Of a DNA stretch of 64,000 bases, positions 1 through 11,940 are shown piece by piece. The first letter of the stretch is position 1. Every line of letters begins with the position of its first letter. The stretch is taken from NCBI GenBank assembly GCA_003049485.1, contig PYST01000005.1:124001-188000 (forward strand), in the 5' to 3' direction. The position numbers were made by a program, and so were the translations under genes. The notes under the pieces were generated by a model, which saw only the letters and a list, made by a program, of their open reading frames with translations, made no database searches and was not told where the DNA came from. Source of the DNA: Ophioceras dolichostomum. Taxonomy: Eukaryota; Ascomycota; Sordariomycetes; Magnaporthales; Ophioceraceae.

Positions 1-434
1 ATGGATCCTATTAGGGGAGGACGCGAAGGGGGTGCGTGGGGGGCGGTTAAGGGGTTCGGGAAGGGTATTGGGGGGTTGATTACGCAGACTAGCTCTGGTG
101 AGTGTCCTTTTCTTCCTTTACTCTCTGTTTTGCGTCGTTTTTCCTTTCCCATTTCGCAGGTGATCTTTTGAATGGTGGGATTGGAAGCTGACGTGTCGTT
201 TGTTTGTTGGTTGTTTTAGCCGGCGTAGGTATCATCGCGTACCCGGGACAGGGCATCTACAAGTCCATCCGAAGCCTGGCGAAGTCCGGCACGCGTGCTA
301 CCGTGATGGCGGCCCGGTACGGCGAGGGCGAGTACATGCTCCGCAGTCTGCCGTCCGGGGAGTGGCAGGTCAAGACGCAGCGCGTGCTGGAGGTTTTTGA
401 CAGGCTGATGAAGAGGGGTCGCGGGTCGGGATGA
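1..434 (+). CDS. 3' end of a probable sterol-glucosyltransferase-type (GT28/GT1) protein, partial
   Basis: Two exons are visible, 1-97 and 220-434, joined across an intron with a GTGAGT donor and a TTTTAG acceptor; the frame is open to the left edge, so the gene probably starts outside the window. The last ~100 residues are glycine-rich, then contain an AYPGQGIYKSIR stretch followed by a basic helix and an EGEYM segment. From memory this resembles the C-terminal tail of fungal UDP-glucose:sterol glucosyltransferase-like proteins, downstream of the catalytic domain. That assignment is inference, since no catalytic motif lies in the window. The ATG at position 1 could be an internal methionine. 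Alternatively this is a short stand-alone protein of unknown function. Confidence 0.5.
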
Positions 435-2033
435 GATGAGGGGATGAAGGTACCTATTGGTGATGACGATGGTGTTTTAGCGGCTCTGCGAAAGGGAAAA
501 TGAAGTGCGATGCCATCGGAGCTCGAAGTGGCGGTGTAAAAGGGAAAGGCTGGATTGGAGGGTTGGACTTATCTGAAACAACGGTTGGGATGGGGGGATG
601 TAACGGAGATCGGGGGACACATACACAGATACAGGGGGCTTGGGTTGGAGCACACACTCGAGGAATCTTTTGTCTTTCCTGTATTTTTTCTCGTGTTCTG
701 TACGTTTCCTTTCACTTTATTGATACCTCTTTGGCTTTGTCACATCTTGGACCAGCGTACGGGACCCGCGCGATGTTGTGAACTCTGACAATCTCCAGCC
801 GAGCCTTCCGACAGCGTGCTGGGGAACACAGTCTCGACGCGCGAAGAGATGTTTGCGTCTCTCGTAAGACAGTATGATGGATGACACAACGGAGCTTTGG
901 GGGCTGTTGATCAATGGTGGTCTCGAAAGACGACTTGCTGTCTCCCATTCCTACTACAGCTGGTATTGAGGTGACATGACGCTCGGGACTCGTCATGACG
1001 CAGACGTCGGTACCCCTGGGTCTGTGCCTCAAGGACGGCGCGGCGCCACAAGGCGGAAAGACCCGCTCCCCGCAGGCGGTAGACTGCATGGGCGCAACTC
1101 CAGATTGGCCGAACAGACCCGGGGTACGGTAGGTAGGTGGAGAAGGACGGAGTTGTTGGAAGATGTATAGCTGGTAGCTGGTAGCTGGTAACCAACGGTA
1201 TCCATGTCAGAGCTCCGAGGGGGGCAAAATGTCTACGCAACTTTGTAGCTCCTCTATCACCCCGTCATCCTCTTTTTCCGCAACAGATTCGCGATACGCT
1301 GCTGGCCGCAGACTCTCGCCGAGAAAATTAAAGAATAAACAACGTCGTCGTTCAAGAGGGCGCACATACTCGGCCTGCCGAGGCAGACTAGCCAAAGACC
1401 AGCATCCGAGTAAGGTGAAGCTTCATTCGGCTTAGAGGAATAGTCCGAACTCTATCAACACCTCAACACCTCTAGCAATGATTGCAACAGGTGTGTCATT
1501 TAGCTACGTAGGCACCCGACCGGCGATGGAAGGGAATGTTCGCACGAATCTATGGGAGGTCAAGGTCAAGGTGATGCAGCAATGCAATACTGGCAGGCTT
1601 GAAGTGATGAGTGATGCGGGAGTTACCAACGGCCATGCATTGCATTGCGTCCCTTGTGCAGTACAGGTCGTTGGTCACGTCCGAGGCCGCCTCGTCCCTT
1701 CCTTAACGACCGACGCCGAAGGACATGAGCTGGCAGATGGCACGTAGTGGGTGGGTGGCAGGTTAAATTTAGAAAGAGACCGGTGAGAGTCCACCTGCCT
1801 CTATTCCCCTCGCACCTGCCCGCACGGCCGTCCATCAAATACTCCTACATTCCAACAAGACCTTCTCACCTTGGTTCCTTCAGCTCCTCTTTCTAGACTT
1901 CCTCCTCACCACTTCTAAACCCCCACCTTCGTTTGGTCTTTATGAGCACTCGCTTCTTTCCACGCGATACCATACTTGTCTAAAACCGGCCTAGAAGAAT
2001 ACGAAGAAGAGAACACGAAGAAGGAGGGCAGCC
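435..2033. other. Intergenic, no gene seen
   Basis: About 1.6 kb between the partial gene and the chitinase. Open frames are short and overlap on both strands without splice-supported extension. A short direct repeat of GGTAGCT (three copies) lies near 1168-1190. The 3' part is pyrimidine-rich and probably holds the chitinase promoter and 5' UTR. Confidence 0.6.
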
Positions 2034-4526
2034 ATGAAGTTCTTACTGTCTTTCCTGCTGCTGATCTCCCTGGCGATTGCCGGGGGAGATTCGTCGGCAG
2101 GGCGGCGCTGGGTTGTCTACTACGACCAGTAAGTATTGCTTCCCCCCTTCGAAACCACATTTCTTCATGTGAATACCCAGTCCATGTCCTACTCGCACTT
2201 GCCCGAGTAGCCCCCTGAGTCCCTTACTCCTCCTCTAGCACAATTCGAGTGCCCTGTCCTATACCTACTCGCCGCAATGGGAGACAACGACCCAATGGAT
2301 GCCGGTGATGCTAACAGCTGCTGCTTCCACTTCCATTCCTTCCCAGATGGCATACGACCCCGCCTCCGAACAAGGACATCACGGCCGGCGTCACCCACCT
2401 CGTCATGGCCTTCGCCGATCCGGCCCAGCTCACCTCGGCCGGTGGTGGATGGTACACGCCGTTCAAGCCCATGAGCGAGGTCCGGGCTCTGTTCTCCGAG
2501 GAGACCAAGCTCTGCATCGCCATCGGCGGCTGGGGCTTCACCATGGGCTTCAGCACGGCCTCAGCCAGCAATGACTCCCGGAAGATTTTCGCCGATAACG
2601 TCGCCAAGATGGTCAAGCTTGTTGGATTCGATTGCGTTGGTACGTCTCCTCGCATCTCCCACCGTCATATGTCCTCTTTCTTCCAGTGGACCGACCACCA
2701 TTTGTTACGAGGGCATTGAGGCAGCGACTCCTGCTCAAAAAGCACTGATGCTAACATACCATCTCTCCTCCGAAAAACAGACATCGACTGGGAGTACCCC
2801 GGCGGCAACGGCCAAGACTACAAGGAGAACCCCAACTCTGGCAAGACAGCAGAGATCGACAACTTCCCCCTGCTCCTCGCCGACATCAGGGCGGCCCTGG
2901 ATCCCCACATCGACCTCTCCATCGCGGTGCCGGGCCTCGAGCGCGACATGATCGCCTTCACGGCCGAGACGGTGCCGCTGATCGTCGAGTCCGTCGACTT
3001 CATCAACGTCATGGCCTACGACCTCATGAACCGGCGCGACAACGCGACCCGCCACCACACGGACTTCCAGGGCTCCCTGGCCGCCGTCGACCGGTACATC
3101 GGCCTGGGCGCCCCTGCCGAGAAGCTGAATCTGGGCTTCGCCTTCTACGCGAAGTATTTTGCTACTATGCCTGGTGCGGAGTGCACTTCGCCTATTGGAT
3201 GTCCTGTGCAGGTGCTGGAGGACCCGGCTATCGGCACGGACACGGGCTTGTCGGGCGCGCTTACGTTCGAGAAGATCAATATGCCGGCTGGTGGTGGCGG
3301 CGGCGGCCAGGCTTCGTCATCTTCTTCTACATGGTCGACCTGGTCGTCGTGGTCGCACTCCACATTCACCACATGGATGCCTTCGTCCTCATCCTCGGTC
3401 TCGACGGCCTCCTCCAGCCCAACCAACACTTGGTGGACTGCGAGCTCGTCGTCCACGTGGGCATCGGCACCCAGCTCGGTCTCGACTGGCAGCTCTTCCA
3501 CTTCGTCTACGGCTCCCACCGGCGGAACAGGCAACGGCGGCCCCAACGCCTGCGGTGCTAATGGCAACGGCAGGCACTGTCCGGCTGGCACGTGCTGCAG
3601 CAGTTACGGATACTGGTGAGTTTTTTTCTTCCTCCCTACCAGCCACCTACCTACCCTACCTATTAATGCTTCATTCCCTTTCGTCGGTCACTCAAAAATG
3701 CCCGGTACTAACGTCCATCATCATCAGCGGAGTTTCGGAGGGCCACTGCGGTCAGGGCTGCCAGCCTGCCTTCGGTCAGTGTGGCAGCGCTAGTAACATT
3801 ACGACGCCAACTACCTCAAGCAGCAGCAGCAGCGGCTTCACGACCTACTACTCGTCCTCGTCTTCGCCCTCGTTTTCGTACGACACATCGTACTCCGAGT
3901 CGTCCTTCCCCTCGGACTCGACCATCCCGTCCTCCACAGCCCCAGACGATACATCTACACCTTCTGCATCATCCTCCACGACCTTCTTCTTTTCAACCAC
4001 TTCCTCTGACTCTTCTTCGCCGGCTCCGGCGGTTTCCACCACTACTTCCCTAGCCCCGACGATCACGCACGGCGTCCCATTCACCACTGACGCCATCATC
4101 GCGTCCTTCGGCCGCGCCCTCTTCGGGGCGCAGCTCGACGCCGAGAACGGCGGGGAGTGGTTCTGGGACTCGAGCGTGGGCATCTTCTGGACGTGGGACA
4201 CGCCCGAGCTGATGGTGCAGAAGGTCAACGAGATCATCATCGCGAAGGGGCTTGGCGGGGCCATGGCGTGGAGCTTGGGCGAGGACTCGTTCGACTACAG
4301 CCATCTGATTGCTATTCGGGATGCGCTCCAGGGTGCGGGGGACATTGATGATGTTGGTGGCGTGAACGATGATGATGACGAGGGGGACGGCGGCGGTGAG
4401 GATAATGAGGGTTGTGGGAGTGAGGAGCGTGGTAGTCATGATCACGGCCATGGGAAATGGGATGGGAATGAGGGTGGTGAGGATTATGGTAGTGGTGATG
4501 ATGATGATGGTGACGAGGAGGAGTAA
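2034..4526 (+). CDS. Secreted GH18 chitinase with an internal CBM18 chitin-binding domain
   Basis: Four exons (2034-2128, 2347-2639, 2781-3615, 3728-4526) join in frame to 673 residues. It should hydrolyse chitin outside the cell. Residues 1-18 form a hydrophobic signal peptide. The barrel begins with RWVVYYDQ. The GH18 catalytic motif DxxDxDxE (FDCVDIDWE, acid Glu at about 134) is rebuilt exactly across the second intron, which validates that splice. GGW and MAYDLM barrel motifs are present. At about residue 301 the barrel is interrupted by a Gly/Ser/Thr-rich linker, a cysteine-rich CBM18 hevein-like domain (about 385-426, itself split by intron 3) and another Ser/Thr linker to about 520. 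The last barrel strands follow (WFWDSSVGIF, then GGAMAW). The C-terminus (about 600-673) is unusually rich in Asp, Glu, Gly and His. Confidence 0.88.
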
Positions 4527-5386
4527 GATAAGTACCTAGGTGAGTTGGTTTGTTTTGGGCCCTGGACGGGGCTGGGCGATCTGGTGCCCTTTCGTTGCAT
4601 TTCAAGAGGTTTCTCCCTTGTGGCTTGACGGGAAAGTTGGAACATCCCAGCTGCATGGAACAGAACTCCCGACCTAGGTAGATCCCACAGCCATCTTTCA
4701 CCGTTGCTTTTCGGACCTGCCTTAGACTACTGGTAGTAGATCACTGTATTTCTCGTTGCGCGAAAAGCACAGCACGCTTCATATCCTTGAAATCGATTGA
4801 ATTTTCCAGCACAAGAACCTGGCACGATGGTGATGAAGGCGGTATGACCAAGGTGACGCACTGACTGACGTGTGTCCTGGTGCGCAGGCTGTGCTCCCCT
4901 TGGTGACTCCTCTGTCTGTCCACCGCCTCCCTCGGAAATTCTCTCACGTGGGTATTGAGCGACGGTGGGAATGGTTTCACAGCAGACCTTTTTTTTGCTT
5001 GCTTGACCTTGCTCAAAAACGTCTCTCGGTGAGCTAGCTGCACTCTGCATGGAAACAAAGCGGCGCGCGATAAGCGAGCGGCTCGCCCTCACCTGCTTGC
5101 GGCGCTACCTCCTCCTGGGCCGTGATGCGATTCGCGAGCGAGATTTTTGACAGCAAGCGCGACGGCGGCGGCAACGGTTCGACGAGTGAGGGAGGCATCA
5201 AGCGAGCAACAAGCGACGATGTGATTCCCAGACCGTCTCTGTGCAGCGTCAGCATCGACGGCGTTTAAATAGAAGGTTCACAGAAATGCGTGCGAGTACA
5301 CAACGCTCATGATTCCGTCTTGGAATCTATATCCCCGTCTGTCTACTATCTACGAGCTACTATCTACTAGTACCACCAACCGCACA
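4527..5386. other. Intergenic, no gene seen
   Basis: Contains the chitinase 3' UTR and the upstream region of the next small gene. The CCTAGG-centred motif occurs near 4534 and 4673. No ORF here has family resemblance. Confidence 0.55.
5256..5268 (+). promoter_or_regulatory. Possible TATA-like element
   Basis: A TTTAAATA stretch in otherwise GC-rich DNA, about 120 bp before the ATG at 5387. Position and composition fit a core promoter; nothing else supports it. Confidence 0.3.
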
Positions 5387-6072
5387 ATGCCGGATCGAGG
5401 TCGACGGCGACTCAGCCGGCTAGATATAGAGGCCGCCACCAGGCTCGAGCCCGCCGTCGAAGATGGTCAAAAGGCGGACGTGCCGCCCGACGCGCCCACT
5501 ATCCCGATCTTCGTCAGGCGGGCCGAGATCGAGGCGTATGATTTCTTCCCGCCCCTGTTCAGAGTCGGGGACGAGGTTATCTACTGGCTTGGGCCTAGCG
5601 GTGAGTTCGAGCTTGAGAGGGAGTTCCCAAGCACAGTGCCAGGATGATTTGTGGGCCTGTTGCTAATGACTAGCTTTTGCTTTCCTCGCCGAGAAGAGTT
5701 TTATCATGGCCGAGTGTTGAGCGTGGAGATGACTTGGTTTACAGAGCTGGGTACGGTGAGGGAGTATGTGTATACCATTCTGGCTATAGAGAAGCGGAAT
5801 AGACGGACTCGGGTAAGTCGTTTTTGCCTTGACGCTCAGTGTCCTGCTATTCTTGCGGATTCCCAGTCGGCTGCCGCTTTCGGCGTCTGAAGCATGCATG
5901 CTGCGACTGACTTACCCCTTCTACGTTCGTGCAGCAGTGGACTCCTATTCAGCCCTTGATCCACGAAGAGGTCGATGAGAGAAGGATATGGTGTTGGAAC
6001 GACTACAGAGCTCGCCGGTTCAGGGTCGTTTTTCAAGAATATCCGAGGGTAGACTACCCAATGAGGTATTAG
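5387..6072 (+). CDS. Small hypothetical protein with SH3/tudor-like fold signature
   Basis: Three exons (5387-5600, 5694-5812, 5935-6072) give 156 residues; all junctions use good GTGAGT/GTAAGT donors and keep frame, which supports a real gene. An in-frame ATG at 5309 would add 26 residues. The start is basic (MPDRGRRRLSRLD). The middle, FRVGDEVIYW...EFYHGRVLSVE...YVYTILAIEKR, has the alternating pattern 'VGDxV-aromatic ... G-x-V ... Y-x-I' typical of small SH3-like or tudor barrels. The C-terminus is aromatic and basic (WCWNDYRARRFRVVF). There is no signal peptide or membrane segment. I do not recognise the family; a histone- or nucleic-acid-reader role would be a guess from fold pattern alone. 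Confidence 0.6.
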
Positions 6073-6283
6073 TTGTTGGGAGAGATGTATAGGGGAACAA
6101 GCACATGTGGTCATCCATGATGGGGTCTTTCTCACTTTCTTTCTGACCTAGATCAGCTCAGGCAGGCGTTTGGCGGTAAGACGGGACAGGGCTCTCATTC
6201 ATGTGATATCAAGCACAGTTTCGTTTCATTATCCAAAACTTGATCTCTTGCTTTGACGGGGGACGCCTCTCCGACCGGTGCCC

Positions 6284-8019
6284 TCATGCCTCACCGTCCC
6301 CAGTCGCATGGCTCTTCTCGTCTGCTATGCTCTTCACGGCGGCTTCATGGGCACGCACCGCTGACAAGCATTCGTATGTTGGGAACTCCTTGATGGGCAC
6401 GCGGTTTTGGAACAGCTCATCGATCTCCTCCAGTGAGCGGTCTTTGACCTCGGGAAGAAGGAAGTAGAAGAATACTGTGTCGACGATATGAGGCTGGTCA
6501 GTCCTCGTTCTAACCGGCATAGCAAGCGGTGAGAGAGATAGAGAGGGGAGAACGTACCAAAGGTGACGGCGTTGGACGCCGCCCAGATGTAGCAGTACTT
6601 CGGTCCCCAGTTGAGGGCTTTGGGGTTGATGAAATAAGGGGAGCAGAACGACGTGAGCCCTGTAAACAAGCAGTTCACACGAGTTAGTGACACCAGCCCT
6701 AAGTCTCTTGAAACACAGCGGGGGGCGTGGGGCTGCTTACAGGCGAAGAAGTAGTTGATGCCAGTGGCAACCGAGAACGTGAGCACCCTCAGCCTAGAGC
6801 TTACAATCTCGCCAGCCACCGGCCACGAGATGGCACCCGAAAACCCATTGTAAAAGAACGAGTACAAAATCACGAACGCCACGATGGTCTGGCCCGTGCG
6901 AAGCTCACCCGGCGCAACCGTGTAAGTGATGGCGATGACGAGGAAACAGACCACCGGCGCCCCCGTCCCGATCAGCATCATGGGTCGCCGTCCAAGATGC
7001 TTGTACATCAGGTATATCGCAAGGAATGTCCCGGCAAGGGTGGTGGTAGTCGTCCAGATCGTGATCAAGAACGGCGAGCCCAGCCCGGCCATCTGGAAGA
7101 AGTACGTCCCGTACGCGAGGAACAGCCATAGGCCGGACGACGAGTGTGAGAGCACGACGCCCACGCAGATGACGGTGCGCCGCAGGTCCGTGCCGCGCAG
7201 CATGTCGACCAGCGCCACCGATGACGCGAGCTCCTTCTCGTGCGCAATGCCCCTCAGCATCTCCTCGCACTCCTCGCGGAAGAACTCGGCGGGCAGCGAC
7301 CCTCCCCTCAGGCGAGCGAGGGCCCACTCCGCCTCCTTCGGTCTGTTCTGCACGAGCAGCCAGCGGGGCGACTCCGGCACGAAGAAGACCAGCACGGAGA
7401 GCACTACCGGTATGGCGAACACGCAGGCCAGCGGGATCTGGTAGCACAGCTTGCTGCGCATCTCCGACGTCAGATAGTCGGTCGCCGTGCCGAGTATGGC
7501 GCCCACGTTGGTCCAGATCCCGAAGAAGGCTCCCGTCACGGCGCGCAGGTGAGGGGGCGCCACCTCGACGATGTAGATGTTGGCGAAGGTGATGTAGAAC
7601 GCGTTGGACATCCCGATCAGCACGCGGCCGGCGCACAGCCCCGCCAGGGACGTCGAGCCGATCTGCACCCCGGCCCCGACGAACGAGACAAGCGACGCGA
7701 GCCAGATGGAGTGGCGGCGGCCGAAGAAGCGCGCCCAGGGGCCCGTCAGGCACACGCCGATGATGGTGCCGACGTTGAGCAGGCAGGCGATCAGTTGCTG
7801 CACGCCCGTGTCGATCGACCAGCCGATCTTGGAGGCGCGGTCCGCGTAGCCGAACACCTCGAGGAAGCCAACCATCGCCTGGAAGCCCGAGATGGTGCCC
7901 ACGTCGTAGCCGTACTGGCAGTTGGCGATCGCCATCACGAAGCAGATCAGGACGCATTTCCAGTTGGCCTGCACCGAGTTGAACCGCTCCTTGCTGACGC
8001 CCATCTTGCGCTGCTGCAT
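6284..8019 (-). CDS. MFS sugar transporter
   Basis: Three exons on the minus strand (8019-6741, 6659-6558, 6474-6284) join to 523 residues, the usual length for fungal hexose or disaccharide permeases. It is expected in the plasma membrane as a proton-coupled or facilitative sugar carrier. Family marks: an early YGYDVGTISGF segment, a GRR motif between TM2 and TM3, GRVLIGMSNAF in TM4, PESPRWL before the central loop, a second GRRP, and PEVKDRSLEEIDELF at the end, the counterpart of the usual PETKGRSLEE. About twelve hydrophobic segments are spread in two halves. The last intron sits just before the final transmembrane helix. Substrate cannot be told from sequence; the VAPPHLRAV region recalls maltose/general alpha-glucoside-type permeases, but only weakly. 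Confidence 0.9.
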
Positions 8020-11000
8020 GCGAGTCCGCCTCTTTCGGGATGGAGATATGTGTTGATGGGAGATGGTTTCTGGTCCTTTATCCGCCGCCGTCTCTCCTCT
8101 GCTTCTTCCGAGTCTTGCTGGGGGGAAGGGAAGTTCGAACTCGCGTCGGCGTCACCAACTTGTGGCAAAGGTGGTTTTGTAGGTGGCTTTGGGGCACAGG
8201 GTTTGCGATAGATATGGCAGTCAATCTCGCTCCCTTGCTCTGGTTGTCGTTTAATTAGTGGGTGTCCCCATACAAAAGTGGTGCGATCAGGCCATACGCA
8301 CGTTCTCAGAGTGTCTCTTGGCAGGGGCTCGGGCTCCCAGATCGATCCTTCAGAGGGGCATCAAAGGCCTTTCCTCTTGAGAATGTCTGGGGGAGAGGAG
8401 AGGAGCTGCTGGGGCCCAGACCAGCTCGAGAACATGTCGTGCGTGGCCTGGAGTCCCTCCCTGTGACCGGTTGCATCGTGGCGAGATAGCCTGAAAGTCG
8501 AGGCAATCCGGGTTGGGTATTATGGGGATTGATGCGATGCTGCCATTTGCGTGTAGCTCTGCGCAAGATGGGGATAGGGGATGGAAGATTCGCATTCGAG
8601 TATTGTTGCAGCGTGGTGGAATCTGTGCAGGAGCCAGCAGTCGATGTCGTTTCCTCTCTTCACCTCGAGAACGGAATCTGCCGGCGCGTTCCTGTTTTTG
8701 GAGGGGAATTGCTTACCGGGAGAATGGGTGAATTGGCTTGCCCCTCATAGCCGCTGGCGGGCCGTGGCCAAGGATCGGCGAATAGCACAACTGCCGTGAT
8801 CGCCGCATGGCTTTTCTCACAGCTATACCATTCGCCTATTTTGGAGCCGCTGGTAGTCTCGACCTGTTTTGGCAACTTGGGAATATGAAGCCGAACGTAC
8901 CCGCCCGTGATATCTTTGGGTGATGGACATCAGTTTATCGTGCTGAAGAAGTTTCCACTTGTCACGCGCTGATGATGTACTCCAGACGGGTACCTCTTTG
9001 GAAGCCCGCGATCTCCTGCCATGTAAATCTCGCAGATCCGGAATTCATAATTATGAGATTCAAAGACATTCCTTACGCAGTTTATGGTACAATTGACTGG
9101 GTAGAGACAACCGAAAAATTGCGATTCTCCCAAGTTTCAACTACACAGCGCTGGCATATGAGTGAACGACATGAGATTCATGTCGCAATCTCGTCATATC
9201 GCTCGACTACGGGCGCAACGTTTACAAGAATAGGGATCAGCCTCTATCTAGCGTTTTACCGAGTTGTCTAGCTCCATCGTCCCGCTGTGGAACTCGCCAG
9301 CTTTGTGCTTCACAGTTTAGTCTCGCGGCTACGCAGGAGCTGAAAGAGTTGTCGTGGAATGTGACACACTGGGGCTCACCTCCGCTTCCCTCACTGCTCC
9401 GAAAACAAGCGCTATATCTCCCGAAGTTATCGTAGACCAGCATGGGTGAGTGTAAGTGAAAGCCTCTATCCAAGCAGTAGTAAGAGGAAACCTCTGACCT
9501 CTCTCCGATTCCTAGGAGTTACTGTCACTCAACAGGAAAATAGTACGGCCAGGGTAACTTTGCAGAGACAAGGAACTGGCAGCCAAGGAGCCGTCGGTCA
9601 GACTTTCACTCGGCGAAGGGGCAACACCACAGCGAGCACTTCCTCACCAGCCAGCGGCGCCCTGCTGACCGCTCCAGCGGCCACTGACCCAGAAAGCAGA
9701 CTGAATTGGGGGGCCGTAGCAACGATCTGTTTTTCGTTGGTGCGGGCGTGGGCTTGGCGTGGGTCACTTATGGCATGGATGACTCTCAAACCCCGTCTGC
9801 CAACAGCCTCACGCAGCATGCACGATGCTAACTGGGCTGACTGGGGACCCAGAAAAAGGACCCAAATCCCGATAACAATAAAAACGTCCCAAGCTTAATT
9901 CGTAGAGAATGGGCACGTGCCTGTCATCCGATGCCGGCCTGGCCGCCACCTGGTCGCCACCACATTTCGGGGGCCATTTGTGATACTTCGAGGGCCATCC
10001 AGGTTTGTGCCAGGCTCCCGCGGGTTCATCAAGGGCCGGGTATGGAAGCGAGGAACTGACTCGACGACGTGGTTTGCCTCTTGTCGGTCTGTTGTCTTGG
10101 TAGTACGAGACCATCGTCGAGGGGCCTTCGGTTTGGCCTTGCTGCGCGACGAGGCCGTCAGATGAGACGTCGCTGGCCCTCGTTAATCAACCTGGAGGTG
10201 GCAGCTCGGTGAAGATAGCCTGGCGGTGAGGGCTAACGAGCGACACCAGGCATGTGTTGCCTAAGTCGACCATAGGCCGTTGGCAGCCCGCATCTCTCTG
10301 TTGGCGTGGTACTCGTCCATGAGTTTGTCATGGATTTGATGGATACCCCATCCGAGGCCGTATCCATGCCAGTGCTGCCTTCCTACCTGCCTAATCCTAT
10401 TGTTGCCTGGGCACCTACCTAGGCAAATACTGACCAACCCCTGACGCAGTATGCCAGGCCCGTAACACTCATTTTCCCCCATTCTAGTTAATCATGACCT
10501 TCGGGACCAAGGTACGTAGGTAGCCCTTGAAGGGGCAGAGAGCTGGGGAAACTTTAGGTTTCGCGCTCGATTTTCGCTCTGAGCTTTCTGTCCGGGCCTC
10601 CTTCCCATCATCATAGCCGACCTGATGTTAACCAACACTTTCCCCTCCACCTCTCTCCATTGCGACAGCCACTATGGCCGCCGGCTGTCCGGATCCGTAG
10701 ACCTGCCAAGCGAGGACGACTGAGACGCCCTTCCATGACGGTCATTTATCGCAACTTGGCCTGCCTCTACGACATGCAGTGGTATCTCTGGCCGATTAAA
10801 GGGGCTGGCTACCAGCAGAGAAAACCCTAAAGAGCACAACCCAATAATTCCCTACGAAACATCTGCATGTTCATTGGCTACCACCGTGTCTCCTAGGATG
10901 GTTGGAATCCAGGCCACCAACCCGAGACCCTGACGACGATTCATTGGTGGTAGCTTCAGATGAACTCTTGTTTTTCCAATTCTTATCCCCTGTCGTCGTG

Positions 11001-11940
11001 CCTACTGTCCGGCGGAGGGCTGGGCCGGGGCCGGAGGCCCGGCGCCTTGTGGGTCTGGGCCGAGACCAAAAGCTTCGAGTGGCGTTGTCGGCTCAGTGCC
11101 TGGGTCGTAGTAGCCGGCCGACATACAGCCTGCACCGCGGAGACCGCTTTGACCATTCTACCAGCGACTAAGACGTCAGTCATGGTTTCCTGTTCTTCTC
11201 CGCCGGGTCTATGAAGCGTTTCGGGTTCATCCTGGGACATGGTCGATGTATGGTACGGTCTTTCTGGCGTTTCGGCCTGGCCAACATGTCAGTCAACACT
11301 AGCAACGAGAGCCCACACAGCCACTTGTCTGGGAGGTCGCTCAGGTCGCTGGTTTGAAGCCCGTCGCGGATTGTTTTCGATTGCCCTGTCTTAGTCCTGC
11401 CCGGTCCCGGCGGTCCGTGGCGGCTCGTATGAGTTGGTGGTGACGATCGATCGTGATGCTCTCCGCAGTTACTACAGATAGGTAGATAGATACCCAGGTA
11501 GGTACCAGGTAGGTAGGAAGATTAATAGTATATAAATGTATAAACGCAAGCCCTCGCTGATGGAATTTTGATGCGTCTTGTTAAGCCAGCACTAACCAAT
11601 ATATCTCTTCCCCTTAGTTTTTTCAAAATTTTGCTTCTCAGCACTCATATCTCTTGCACCAAGTCTTCTTGTCATTCTGTTTTACGGGATCAGCACCTTC
11701 CCGGCCTGTCTTTCCCCTCTTCGTCTAGGCTTTGTGCTCACCCTTTTCTCCCTCCAACTCAAGCTTCATTTCAGACTCGATCCTTTTATTCCTAATTCTA
11801 CAAACACACAACTTCTTCATCCGGTGTGAGCTACACTGTCAGCCAGTTCTCCACCTGGGCACCCCATCATCTATCTATCAGCATATCTAGACTTCCTGTC
11901 ATTGAGATAGCCGCTTCCCTCGATCACGCACGCACCAATC
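8020..11940. other. Long gene-poor intergenic region
   Basis: Almost 3.9 kb without a supportable gene. Every ORF is under 150 codons, many share the same bases in competing frames, and none shows protein-family motifs or extendable exons. It includes the divergent promoter area of the sugar transporter. I see no transposon ORF, terminal repeats or RNA gene. Runs of the AGGTAGGT motif lie near 10412 and 11478-11518. Confidence 0.55.
11528..11545 (+). promoter_or_regulatory. Possible TATA box
   Basis: A TATATAAATGTATAAA stretch about 400 bp before the ATG at 11941, followed by a pyrimidine-rich leader. It is a plausible core promoter for the 11941 gene with a long 5' UTR, judged on composition and position only. 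Confidence 0.35.

Noticed and set aside
6905..7957. A 350-codon minus-strand ORF overlapping the transporter
   Set aside because: Out-of-frame shadow of the transporter exon; composition Arg/Gly/Asp-rich.
7240..8211. A 323-codon plus-strand ORF
   Set aside because: It lies antisense to the first exon of the sugar transporter; its length reflects the GC-rich codon pattern of the real gene and it has no protein-family features.
8972..9271. A 99-codon plus-strand ORF
   Set aside because: Reads somewhat protein-like (MRFKDIPYAVYGTIDW) but is short, isolated and unmatched; not enough to call.
9446..9898. A 150-codon plus-strand ORF in the gene-poor region
   Set aside because: It begins at a non-ATG (GTG) codon, has Ser/Thr/Arg-rich composition without motif, and nothing spliced on either side.
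8020..11940. Possible transposable element in the longest gene-free stretch
   Set aside because: No transposase, reverse transcriptase or integrase motif in any frame, and no terminal repeats that I could see.
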